NCBI GenBank assembly: GCA_014239625.1
Contig: JAAZYN010000111.1
Coordinates: 1-8,544 of the forward strand
Reading direction: 5' to 3'
Origin: Myxococcales bacterium
GTDB lineage: Bacteria; Myxococcota_A; UBA9042; PHBI01; JAAZYN01
Length of the DNA stretch: 8,544 bases
The position numbers and the translations under genes were made by a program. Below are positions 1-7,010 of the stretch, in pieces. The notes beneath the pieces were generated by a model. It ran no database searches. It was not told where the DNA came from and saw only the letters and a list, made by a program, of their open reading frames with translations. Numbering within the stretch: position 1 is the stretch's first letter; each line of letters starts with the position of its first letter.

Positions 1-137
1 ATCTTGCTGTCGATGGCAGCGGCGGTGACCGAGCCCCCGGCGGCGGCGCTTGCCGTAAGCCGGACCATCTCCTCGGAGAGTGCTCCCTGGCCGAGCCCGA
101 CCTCGGCAGCTACTGCCATCACCTCTGCACGCGCCAT
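1..137 (-). CDS. Partial gene of unknown function, N-terminal 45 residues
   Basis: An open minus-strand frame starts with ATG at 137 and runs off the left edge. It begins MARAEVMAVAAEVG and continues as an Ala/Glu/Val-rich, helix-like stretch with mostly G or C in the third codon position. The opposite strand here reads as an Arg/Pro-rich shadow, so the minus frame is the better candidate. An in-frame TAG lies about 17 codons upstream and no ATG or GTG intervenes, which fixes the start unless it is the internal ATG at 119. No good ribosome-binding site is seen directly upstream. It begins 68 nt after the stop of the Cys-rich lipoprotein gene on the same strand, so the two could be co-transcribed. 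I do not recognise the family. Confidence 0.4.
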   Translation of the reverse strand, partial: MARAEVMAVAAEVGLGQGALSEEMVRLTASAAAGGSVTAAAIDSK

Positions 138-205
138 CAGGGCGCGCTGGCCGCTCCCACCTCGGCGAGCAGCCCCGTGCTGACGAAACTACGCGCCGCC
201 GCGCG

Positions 206-1003
206 CTACAGCGGGCAGGACCCGACGTAGTAGAGTTGCCCTACGTCGCCTTCGAGCTCGCTAGGAAGATAGGTGCCCCAGACCGCATAACGGCGTCCGG
301 GCTGGATCGGGGTGCAGCTGATCCCGCAGTTGGTCCCGACGCAGGCGATCGTTGCGGTGTGAAGCGCGACGGTCTCGCGCTCGAGCCCTGGCCGCCCACC
401 GTCGAGCACGATCCGGTAGCTTCCGTAACAGTCGTTACAGCATATGTTCTCGGCGGTGCATGTGTTCGTCTCACACATGGTGTCGAAGACAACGAGCCCC
501 TGCAGCTTCACCGGGCCAACATCCATCCAGGGCAGAAACTCGGCGGGTGTGGCGTCCGCGACCGAGCACTGACTCATCTGGTCGGGGACGTTCAGGTCGC
601 CGAGGCGACACACGCCGCTGGAAGACGGGGTCGGATAGGTCCGGGAGCGCACACACGTGTAGCCGGTGGGGCACTGACCGGAGTCAGGATCGTTGGAGCA
701 GTCGCGCTCCCACGTCGGGCAGGCCTCCGGAGCCACCTCGGTGTCGCAACAGATGCGGTCGTCGATGCCCGCAGCGCAGCTCCAGCTCCCGGCCTCGCAC
801 CTGGGGCTGGCCACCTCGATGATCTGCCCGCACCCCGCCAGGCAAAGCGGCGCGTCCTCGAGATGACAGTTGCCCAGCACGTTGGGTGCGGTGAGCATGT
901 CTGTGGTGCCCGATCCCGGAGCCGCGCAGCTCGCGGCGACGGCCACGGCCACGGTGACGGCGACGACGCGCAGAAGGGCTCGGTAGATCCGCCTCCTCGA
1001 CAT
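206..1003 (-). CDS. Cysteine-rich secreted lipoprotein, function unknown
   Basis: A 265-residue protein starting at ATG 1003. The frame is open further upstream, but the signal peptide begins here: MSRRRIYRALLRVV, then a Val/Ala-rich core ending in the lipobox VAAS|C26. This predicts export and lipid anchoring. The mature part has 22 more cysteines, including CC pairs at 85-86 and 188-189. The middle (about 46-132) is loop-like and resembles the short Cys-rich segments of myxobacterial secreted proteins. The C-terminal part (about 165-263) looks like a small beta domain: VKLQGLVVFD, then ICCNDCYGSY, then CVGTNCGISC, then RRYAVWGTYL, ending in YYVGSCPL. That layout suggests a disulfide-stabilised OB-like fold; this is inference. 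No catalytic motif is visible. It is divergent from the sugar-transport operon across a 126-bp gap and may share its regulatory region. No Shine-Dalgarno is apparent. Confidence 0.85.
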   Translation of the reverse strand: MSRRRIYRALLRVVAVTVAVAVAASCAAPGSGTTDMLTAPNVLGNCHLEDAPLCLAGCGQIIEVASPRCEAGSWSCAAGIDDRICCDTEVAPEACPTWERDCSNDPDSGQCPTGYTCVRSRTYPTPSSSGVCRLGDLNVPDQMSQCSVADATPAEFLPWMDVGPVKLQGLVVFDTMCETNTCTAENICCNDCYGSYRIVLDGGRPGLERETVALHTATIACVGTNCGISCTPIQPGRRYAVWGTYLPSELEGDVGQLYYVGSCPL

Positions 1004-1129
1004 CGGGGCATAGTACGGGCAACAAAGCATGTACCTATGATTAACGCCATTCCGCCGTCGTTTGTGAAGCTTCGGGTCCCGCGAGGTGTGCGCCGCCCGC
1101 GATTTCACAGGGCCTCACGCCGGTTCGCT
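1004..1129. promoter_or_regulatory. Divergent intergenic region, probable bidirectional promoter
   Basis: This 126-bp gap separates the minus-strand lipoprotein from the plus-strand operon and must hold the start signals for at least one of them. On the plus strand TATGAT (1036-1041) is five of six to a -10 consensus, but no good -35 box lies at the right distance. On the minus strand TACTAT ends only six bases before ATG 1003, which would give an almost leaderless transcript if used. That would fit the absence of a Shine-Dalgarno there. The 8-bp palindrome GAAGCTTC is at 1066-1073. The promoters are tentative. Confidence 0.4.
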
Positions 1130-1134
1130 GTGAA
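1104..1134 (+). promoter_or_regulatory. Inverted repeat covering the GTG start of the DOMON lipoprotein gene
   Basis: TTCACAG (1104-1110) and CTGTGAA (1128-1134) form a perfect 7-bp inverted repeat with a 17-nt spacer. The right arm contains the GTG start codon at 1130, so in mRNA the stem would occlude initiation. A third copy, TGTGAA (1063-1068), could pair with the left arm instead. A 7-bp repeat in a region this size is not rare by chance, so function is uncertain. Confidence 0.25.
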
Positions 1135-2260
1135 GAAACCGTCGACCCGGGCCGCCGCGTCAACGATCGCGGCGCTCCTCGTTTTGGGCTGCGCACCGAG
1201 CACCCTCCGGACCGTCGATGTTCAGGACCCCCATGGAGATGACCGCGGCCCTGGGACCTACGCGTACCCAGAGGGCTACCCCGCTGGGGGGTTCGACCTG
1301 TCGGGGGCGCGCCTGGAGTTGCGCGACGACGCCACTGTCGAGCTGTCGGTCCGCTTCGCGACCCGGGTCCCCGTGCGCCGCGGGGTCCGGCTCGCTCAGG
1401 ACCTGGTGCGCGACGTGTTCTTGCCGACGGTCGACGTGTATCTCGATCTCGACGGCGAGGCGGACAGCGGCGTGCGAGAGCTGTTGCCGGGACGGCGCGC
1501 GCGCCTGTCGGGCCGCGGCGGTTGGGAGTTGGCGGTGGTCCTGTCACCGGTGCCGGCGCGGGTCGCTGAGCTGCTCGAGGACCCCGCGTCGAATCCACAG
1601 GCCGCGGCGGCCCGCGTGGTGGTGCCACGCAACGTCACGGTGCGGGCGAACCGCCTCATCGTGTCGCTCCCGGCGACCCTCTTTGGGGCCGCGCCGCTCA
1701 AGCGCGTCGGCCTCGCGGTGGTGGTGACCGGGACGGTGTACGACGCCACGTTCCGGACCGAGGTGCAGGCACAGGTCCGGACCTGGTTCGTCCGCGAGAT
1801 CACGCCCAAGCCGGGACGATGCGGCCGCTGGGAGGAGGCCATCGACGGTGCCCCCTGCACGTTTGGGGGCTGTGGCACCTGCTCCCGCCATCCGCGGGTC
1901 ATCGACGCGCTGCATCCGACCGCGGGGCTCCAGGAGGAGGCCATGAGTAGATACGTCAAAGGGCTCATAGCGGAGGTGCCGGTCGTCTATGTCGGTCGCC
2001 CCGAGCCGTCGGCGCCCGAGCTACCGTTCGCCCAGGTCGTCGAGCGCAGAGGCGCGATCTTGACGGCGCGCCTGCCCGGTGACGTCGACCCGTCGAAGCT
2101 CGCGGCCGGCAGGCTCCTCGACGGGCTCGACGGGGAGCAGCGCATCAAGGCAACGGTCGTCGTCGTGAGCGTCGTCTCCAAGACCCTCGTGGTGCGGGTC
2201 GTGGACGGCAAAGCGAGCGACGTGACGACGGTCCGCTTCCCAGCGGACCTGCGGCTGTGA
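1130..2260 (+). CDS. Lipoprotein with glucodextranase-type DOMON-like domain
   Basis: A 376-residue lipoprotein starting at GTG 1130. The frame stays open upstream for hundreds of codons, but that stretch is antisense to the Cys-rich lipoprotein; GTG 1130 gives a compact signal peptide, MKKPSTRAAAS, then a hydrophobic core ending LLVLG|C21. Residues about 50-205 fit the beta-sandwich C-terminal binding module of glucodextranase: GFDLSGARLELRDD, then FLPTVDVYLDLDGEADSG, then LLPGRRARL and GGWELAVVLS. The later RVIDAL...GLQEEAMSRY (256-275) resembles that module's usual ending. In known proteins the module accompanies alpha-glucan enzymes or sugar transporters, so a surface carbohydrate-binding or scaffold role is inferred; no catalytic domain is seen. 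Odd points are four cysteines at 231, 243, 248 and 251, and an extra beta-rich tail (about 300-370). It is first in the operon, 13 nt before the ATPase gene. Confidence 0.8.
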   Translation: MKKPSTRAAASTIAALLVLGCAPSTLRTVDVQDPHGDDRGPGTYAYPEGYPAGGFDLSGARLELRDDATVELSVRFATRVPVRRGVRLAQDLVRDVFLPTVDVYLDLDGEADSGVRELLPGRRARLSGRGGWELAVVLSPVPARVAELLEDPASNPQAAAARVVVPRNVTVRANRLIVSLPATLFGAAPLKRVGLAVVVTGTVYDATFRTEVQAQVRTWFVREITPKPGRCGRWEEAIDGAPCTFGGCGTCSRHPRVIDALHPTAGLQEEAMSRYVKGLIAEVPVVYVGRPEPSAPELPFAQVVERRGAILTARLPGDVDPSKLAAGRLLDGLDGEQRIKATVVVVSVVSKTLVVRVVDGKASDVTTVRFPADLRL

Positions 2261-2273
2261 TAGGCGCCGCGTG

Positions 2274-3350
2274 ATGGCCTTTGTCGCGCTGCAGTCCGTT
2301 GGAAAGATCTACCCGGGAGGGGTGGAGGCGGTCCGAGAGCTGACCCTGAGCATCCAGGAGGGCGAGCTCGTTGTTCTGGTCGGGCCCAGCGGATGCGGCA
2401 AATCCACGACCCTGAGGATGGTGGCAGGCCTGGAGACGATCACCAGCGGGACCCTAGCGATCGACGGGAGATGCGTCAACGAGGTCAGGCCGCGCGACCG
2501 CGACATCGCCATGGTCTTCCAGAGCTACGCCTTGTACCCACACATGACCGTTTTCCAGAACATGGCGTTTGGCCTGTTACTGCGGAAGGTCCCGCGAGCC
2601 GAGGTCGACAAACGGGTGGCCGACGCCGCAGCGATGCTGGGGCTCGAGGAGCTCCTCCAGCGCAAACCCGGCGCGCTGTCCGGGGGGCAGCGGCAGCGGG
2701 TCGCGATGGGGCGCGCCATCGTGCGCGAGCCGAAGGTCTTCTTGTTCGACGAGCCGCTCAGCAACCTGGACGCCAAGCTGCGGGTCCAGATGCGAGCAGA
2801 GATCGCGCGACTGCACCGCCGGCTGGGCGCGACCATGCTCTACGTCACCCATGATCAGGTCGAAGCGATGACGCTCGCGAGCCGCATCGCCGTCCTCGAC
2901 GAGGGCACGTTGATGCAGTTCGGCGCCCCATTGGAGCTCTACAACGCCCCTGCCAATCGTTTCGTGGCGGGTTTCATCGGGAGCCCGGCGATGAACCTCC
3001 TCGACGGGACCTTCGTCGACGGCGCGTTCGTCCGGCGCGATCTGCGGATCGAACTGCCAGCGCTGCAGGCGACGGGGCAGGGCGCCCTCGGGATCCGCCC
3101 CGAACACCTCACGGTCTGTGACACCGCCGGAGCGGATCTCGCGGGGCGCGTGACCCACGTAGAGCGCATGGGGTCGACCACCGTCGCTCACCTCGAGGGC
3201 CGCGATGTCAGCTGGGTGATCCGCTTTGACGGGGACGCCTCTTTGGCCGCTGGAGAAACCCTGGGGGTGTCACTCGACCGGCGCTCCATCCACCTGTTCG
3301 ACGCTAGCGGAGCCCGGATCCCCGGGCCAGGAGACGCAGACCTATGCTGA
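2274..3350 (+). CDS. ABC transporter ATPase, MalK/UgpC/MsmK type
   Basis: A 358-residue ATPase that would power sugar import at the inner face of the cytoplasmic membrane. All nucleotide-binding motifs are intact: Walker A GPSGCGKST (37-45), Q-loop Q83 in VFQSYALYPHMTV, signature LSGGQ (135-139), Walker B VFLFDE (155-160), D-loop SNLD (163-166) and H-loop H193. The C-terminal part (about 240-345) is the TOBE/regulatory domain of the CUT1 sugar-importer ATPases, with GIRPEHL (273-279). Length is close to MalK. ATG 2274 is chosen because it gives the family's usual start (MA-x-V-x-L, then K-x-YPGG); a GTG lies one codon earlier. Its last seven bases overlap the binding-protein gene. No permease gene follows, so its membrane partners are not in this window. 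These ATPases often serve several importers, which could explain the arrangement. The exact sugar cannot be read from the ATPase. Confidence 0.95.
   Translation: MAFVALQSVGKIYPGGVEAVRELTLSIQEGELVVLVGPSGCGKSTTLRMVAGLETITSGTLAIDGRCVNEVRPRDRDIAMVFQSYALYPHMTVFQNMAFGLLLRKVPRAEVDKRVADAAAMLGLEELLQRKPGALSGGQRQRVAMGRAIVREPKVFLFDEPLSNLDAKLRVQMRAEIARLHRRLGATMLYVTHDQVEAMTLASRIAVLDEGTLMQFGAPLELYNAPANRFVAGFIGSPAMNLLDGTFVDGAFVRRDLRIELPALQATGQGALGIRPEHLTVCDTAGADLAGRVTHVERMGSTTVAHLEGRDVSWVIRFDGDASLAAGETLGVSLDRRSIHLFDASGARIPGPGDADLC
3329..3333 (+). promoter_or_regulatory. Ribosome-binding site for the sugar-binding protein gene
   Basis: AGGAG lies inside the end of the ATPase gene, ten nucleotides before ATG 3344. 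It supports that start and a reading frame that overlaps the ATPase stop. Confidence 0.55.
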
Positions 3351-4693
3351 TCGCACGCGGGCTGATCGCAGCCACCTTCGCGCTGACCCTGACGGCGGCC
3401 AGCTGCGGTAAAAAAGACACCGCGGCGGCGCCGACGCCGCCCGCCGGCCACCCCGACGCGGTGCTGGCCTCCACCGGCGACACCGCCGAGCCCCGGACGA
3501 GCGGCCACGCCCCCACAGCGGAGCCCGATCGGGCGAAGGCGCCCGCGGGAGGCGCCGCAGGAAGCGCCCCGGCTGTCACCCCGATACGGCTTTGGCACGC
3601 CTATCGCGGGGCCGAGAAGAGCGCCTTCGAACAGCTCATCGCCTCGTTCAACGACGCCAACTCGCACATCTCGGTGACCGCGCAGGCGGTCCCTTACGAC
3701 GCCTTCGTCGACAAGATCACCATCGTAGTCCCACGCGGGCAGGGGCCCGACCTCTTTGTCTTCGCCCACAACATGGTGGGGAGCTGGGTCGACAAGGGCG
3801 TGATCGCGCCCATCGGCGACAAGGTCCCGTCGGCGGCCCTCCGGGCGTTCATCCCGCAAAGCGTCAAAGCCTTGGTCTATCGCAGAAACCTCTATGGCCT
3901 GCCGCTGGCGTTCAAGTCGCTGGTGCTCTTCTGCAACAAAGCGCTGCTCGCCGAGCCCCCGCCGACCATGGAGGCGCTCATCGCGGCGCTCAAGCCGAAG
4001 ATGACCCAAGGGCGCTACGGGCTCCTGTATGAGGCCGGCGGCCTCTATCAGCACGCGACGTGGATCCACGCCTTCGGGGGCTCGGTGTTCGACGCGACCC
4101 ACAAGCCTGCGTTCGCTACTGAGGCCCAGGCCAGAGCGCTGAGGTTCGCCCGCGCGCTGTTCGCCAAACACAAGCTCTACCCAAAGGGTGTCGCCGAACA
4201 CATGATCACGACCCTGTTCAACGAACAGAAGGCTATCTGCACGCTCAATGGGCCGTGGTTTCGCGCTGAGATCAGCGACAAGGTGGACTACGTAGTGGCC
4301 ACCATCCCCAGCGTCGAAGGCAAGCCGGGTAGGCCCTTCCTCGGGATCGAGGCGCTGTTCGTGACGACCTCGAGCAAACACCCCCGGCAGGCGGTGGAGG
4401 TGGCGCGCTACCTGACGGGCGCCGAGGCTGCGAAGGTACGGCTCGAGGTCGGCAAGCAGCCGGTGGCTCATGCGGCCACCTTGGCGGCGTCGACCGATCC
4501 CCACATGGCGGTGTTCAGGAGGCAGGCCGACCAGAGCGTCCTGATGGACAGCTCGCCCGACATGCAGGTCGTCTGGGCCACCGCTGACAGCGCCATCGGG
4601 CGGACCCTCTTCGTCAGCGGCGCCGTACCGGCACAGGAGCTGGCCAAGGCCCAGAAGCGGATCGAAGCGGATCTGGCGCGGCGGTCCAAGTGA
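3344..4693 (+). CDS. Maltose/maltodextrin-type solute-binding lipoprotein (MalE-like)
   Basis: A 449-residue binding protein of ABC family 1. The signal peptide MLIARGLIAATFALTLTAAS ends at lipobox Cys21, so the protein is lipid-anchored, unlike soluble E. coli MalE. Residues 22-79 form an Ala/Pro/Thr-rich, probably disordered tether. The binding fold starts at TPIRLWHAYRG (79-89). Segments align with MalE throughout: GPDLFVFAHN (134-143), YGLPLAFKSLVLFCNKALL (184-202), LNGPWF (301-306), KVDYVVATIPSVEGKPGRPF (313-332), PDMQVVW (405-411) and the terminal AKAQKRIEADL. The aromatic ligand residues corresponding to MalE W230 and W340 are kept (W305, W411), but the two acidic contacts E111 and E153 read as K191 and G233. 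A different or modified sugar ligand is therefore likely. It overlaps the ATPase gene by seven bases and the next gene by one, indicating translational coupling. No MalF or MalG follows. Confidence 0.92.
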   Translation: MLIARGLIAATFALTLTAASCGKKDTAAAPTPPAGHPDAVLASTGDTAEPRTSGHAPTAEPDRAKAPAGGAAGSAPAVTPIRLWHAYRGAEKSAFEQLIASFNDANSHISVTAQAVPYDAFVDKITIVVPRGQGPDLFVFAHNMVGSWVDKGVIAPIGDKVPSAALRAFIPQSVKALVYRRNLYGLPLAFKSLVLFCNKALLAEPPPTMEALIAALKPKMTQGRYGLLYEAGGLYQHATWIHAFGGSVFDATHKPAFATEAQARALRFARALFAKHKLYPKGVAEHMITTLFNEQKAICTLNGPWFRAEISDKVDYVVATIPSVEGKPGRPFLGIEALFVTTSSKHPRQAVEVARYLTGAEAAKVRLEVGKQPVAHAATLAASTDPHMAVFRRQADQSVLMDSSPDMQVVWATADSAIGRTLFVSGAVPAQELAKAQKRIEADLARRSK

Positions 4694-5670
4694 TGCGCGC
4701 CGCCCTGGTCGCCGCCGCCGTCGCGTTGGCCGCCGCCGGCAGCTGCAAAGAGCGCGGCCCGCAGACCGTCGACCGGCATCCACAGCCGGCGTCACCGCAG
4801 CTTGAAGCCGCTCAACGCGCTCCTGACCGGGCGCCCGTTGCTGGCAGGGTTGACCCGGCCACAACCCGCGCTATCGTGGCGACGCTCAAGGCGATGTCGG
4901 TGCGCCGGGACTGCAATCGCGTGATGGGGTGCAAGCCATCGGTGGCGCTGCTCCAGCACGGCGCAGCTGCGCTGCCGGTGATCGCACAGCTGGTCGCCAA
5001 CAACCCGCGGCTGGACAAGTGGTGGCTGATCAAGGTCATCGACATCGTGGGGCAGATCGACGACGAGGGCGCTGCGCCGGTGCTGTCGTCACTGCTCACC
5101 GACTGGAGACCCGAGCTCCGGGCGCGAGCGGCGCTGGGGTTGGCGCGACTCCGCTTCAGCAGCGCCCATGAAGCCCTCGCGCTGGCGCAGAAGCATTTTG
5201 CGGAGGGCTCCGAACAGCAGCGGGACCCAGGCACCACCGGCGCGATCGCCTTCGCGCTCCATCGCACCTCCAAGGGAGCGACCCGAAGCCCTGCTTTCAA
5301 AGCTGCCTACCTCGAGGCGTGGCCTCAGACGCGCCTCGAGATCCATAGCACCCTGGCCACGATCGTCGGGATCTTGGCGGAGATCGCCCGAGACTGGCGG
5401 CTCGACGCGGCGCTGCCCATGGTCCGACATGCCCTCGACCACCCCAGCCCTTTCGCTCGGATCGAGGCCATCCGGGCGGCGGGCGCGATGCGTGACGTGA
5501 AGGCCATCGGCCCGCTCGTTGGGCGGCTCGACGATCCCCAACCGTCGCAACGGCGGGCAGCCATCGCGGCGCTGCAGCAGATCGTGGGCACTCGCGAACT
5601 GACGAGCGAGGCCGACTGGAGACGCTGGTGTAACAGCAGGCGTTGTCGCGCGACCGCTCCGTCTTTATGA
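4693..5670 (+). CDS. HEAT-repeat lipoprotein
   Basis: A 325-residue exported protein. ATG 4693 shares its A with the preceding TGA (TGATG), which implies coupled translation; a GTG at 4690 is the alternative. MRAALVAAAVALAAAGS|C18 is a lipoprotein signal peptide with a weak lipobox (AGS). A Pro/Gln/Arg-rich linker runs to about residue 55. Two groups of paired helices look like HEAT/PBS-lyase-type repeats: about 82-168 (LPVIAQLV, then APVLSSLL, then PELRARAALGLARL) and about 236-298 (ALPMVRHALDHPSPFARIEAIRAAG, split here only by reading, then AIGPLVGRLDDPQPSQRRAAIAAL). The ending SEADWRRWCN resembles the Trp-rich cap common after bacterial HEAT arrays. Such arrays bind proteins and no enzyme motif is seen. 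Cysteines at 74/80 and 313/318 could form disulfides. Its place after the binding protein suggests an accessory or scaffold role in the uptake system; this is inference. Confidence 0.8.
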   Translation: MRAALVAAAVALAAAGSCKERGPQTVDRHPQPASPQLEAAQRAPDRAPVAGRVDPATTRAIVATLKAMSVRRDCNRVMGCKPSVALLQHGAAALPVIAQLVANNPRLDKWWLIKVIDIVGQIDDEGAAPVLSSLLTDWRPELRARAALGLARLRFSSAHEALALAQKHFAEGSEQQRDPGTTGAIAFALHRTSKGATRSPAFKAAYLEAWPQTRLEIHSTLATIVGILAEIARDWRLDAALPMVRHALDHPSPFARIEAIRAAGAMRDVKAIGPLVGRLDDPQPSQRRAAIAALQQIVGTRELTSEADWRRWCNSRRCRATAPSL

Positions 5671-5680
5671 TAAGCGGGTC

Positions 5681-7000
5681 ATGAACGACCGCTCAAAGGC
5701 TCCCCAGAGAGGCCCCAAGCCGAGTCGCCAGGGGCGTGGATCCGGCGGCCGACGGGGTGCAGCGTCGGGAAAAAACACGCCCCGCCCGCCCAAGCCGAAG
5801 CGTAGCGACGACGCCGGGCGAGCCAAACCGCAGGCCCTCACCACGTACCAACGCTCGCTGCGGGCGGTGCGCGAGATCGAGGGCCTCGCCCGGGCCATCT
5901 GCAAAGATCTCGGGGTCGCCGGTCGCGACGATCTGCCGCTCGAAGAGGTGATCGTGCCGGTCGCCGTACGTCTGGATCCGCGAGGCGGCGCCAAGGAGTT
6001 CGCCGAGAGGCTGCGCGATTCGCTCACCGGGCGGATCTACGAGGCGGTCAAGAGCGCCATCGCGTTCCGCCCCGGTCACGTCTACTGTTTCGCCTGTGAC
6101 GAGCCTACCTGCGCGTGCTCGCTCCCGGACGACCCGCGCGAGACCTTCGTCGGCTACACGCCGACGGGACGCCCGGTGTGGAAAGACTTCGGCAATCTGT
6201 GCTTGGAGCTCAAGCATCCGAAGGTCGACCGACTTTACGGGCCCTCGTCTGAGATCCTGGTGGTCTCCCTCTCCGGCGACCAGCTGACCGGTGAGCTCTT
6301 GGACGGGTTCGGTCGCGACAGCCGGACGTACCGTGTGCTGGCGCAGATCGTCGCGGGGTATCTCCCCGACCACTTGAAGCCGAAGAGCGACGACGACGAC
6401 GCCCGACGTGTCCTGACCTTGCAGATCGTGGAGACCAGCGCCGGTCAACGCGAAAAACGTGTCCGGCTCAATGTCCTGGGCCTGGTCTCCGACGACCTGG
6501 TGGAGATGGCCGATCGCGACCCAGCCGGCCCGGCGGAGGCGCTGAGGCAGCTCGTCGGCGCGACCCGGCAGCGGCTGGGCAGCGCCAGTCGAACGCTGGC
6601 CGAGCGCCAGCTGGCCGATCCGCTCTCGGTCGATGCGCTGAAGACCGTCGAGCCGATAGTGACTCGGTTACGGAGCGACCTCGCGCGAGCCCTCAAGCCG
6701 GTGCGTTACCGCACCGACCATGCCGCAGCGCGCCATCGCGAGGGCGACCGTCCGACCGCGTCCGCGGTCAGTGACGCGCGTCGCGCGCCGGACCATGCGT
6801 TGCTACGAGATATGCGACGCGACACGGTGATCGTCATCGGGCCCAGAGGGCGCGCACACGTGTTCAACGAAGCCGGACGCCATGTCACGAGCTTGACGTT
6901 GGTGCCCGGTGAGCTGGACAAGAAGTCCCACCAGGGACGCTGGCGCCCCTTGAAGCCACACGAGATCAGCACCTTTCGCGCAACCCTGGCCGACGGCTGA
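5681..7000 (+). CDS. Conserved-looking protein of unknown function with Cys cluster
   Basis: A 439-residue cytoplasmic protein without signal peptide or membrane segment. The start ATG 5681 is ten bases after the HEAT gene stop, so it is probably the last gene of the operon. Residues 1-50 are very basic and Gly/Pro-rich, likely disordered and possibly nucleic-acid-binding. Residues 55-130 are helical. HVYCFACDEPTCAC (133-146) has C136, C139, C144 and C146, a plausible zinc or metal site, followed by FVGYTPTGRPVWKDFGNLCL. A mixed alpha/beta middle (190-340) ends in Arg-rich helices. A separate C-terminal beta segment reads DTVIVIGPRGRAHVFNEAGR (381-400), then a conserved-looking GRWRPL (419-424). 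I recall similar Cys-containing proteins in myxobacteria without assigned function, but cannot confirm it. No catalytic motif is recognised. Its link to sugar uptake rests only on gene order. Confidence 0.85.
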   Translation: MNDRSKAPQRGPKPSRQGRGSGGRRGAASGKNTPRPPKPKRSDDAGRAKPQALTTYQRSLRAVREIEGLARAICKDLGVAGRDDLPLEEVIVPVAVRLDPRGGAKEFAERLRDSLTGRIYEAVKSAIAFRPGHVYCFACDEPTCACSLPDDPRETFVGYTPTGRPVWKDFGNLCLELKHPKVDRLYGPSSEILVVSLSGDQLTGELLDGFGRDSRTYRVLAQIVAGYLPDHLKPKSDDDDARRVLTLQIVETSAGQREKRVRLNVLGLVSDDLVEMADRDPAGPAEALRQLVGATRQRLGSASRTLAERQLADPLSVDALKTVEPIVTRLRSDLARALKPVRYRTDHAAARHREGDRPTASAVSDARRAPDHALLRDMRRDTVIVIGPRGRAHVFNEAGRHVTSLTLVPGELDKKSHQGRWRPLKPHEISTFRATLADG

Positions 7001-7010
7001 GATCGTGGCT

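Noticed and set aside
1063..1110. CRP-type operator from TGTGA and TCACA half sites
   Set aside because: The half sites are separated by more than 30 bp, not the 6 bp needed.
80..1129. Long plus-strand open frame continuous with the DOMON lipoprotein, which would give a 726-residue protein
   Set aside because: This stretch is antisense to the Cys-rich lipoprotein, translates as Arg/Pro/Gly-rich low-complexity sequence, and would bury the clear lipoprotein signal peptide at GTG 1130 inside the protein.
3188..4864. 558-residue minus-strand open frame
   Set aside because: It is antisense to the ATPase and MalE-like genes, is Arg/Gly-rich and matches no family. Long antisense frames are expected at this GC content.
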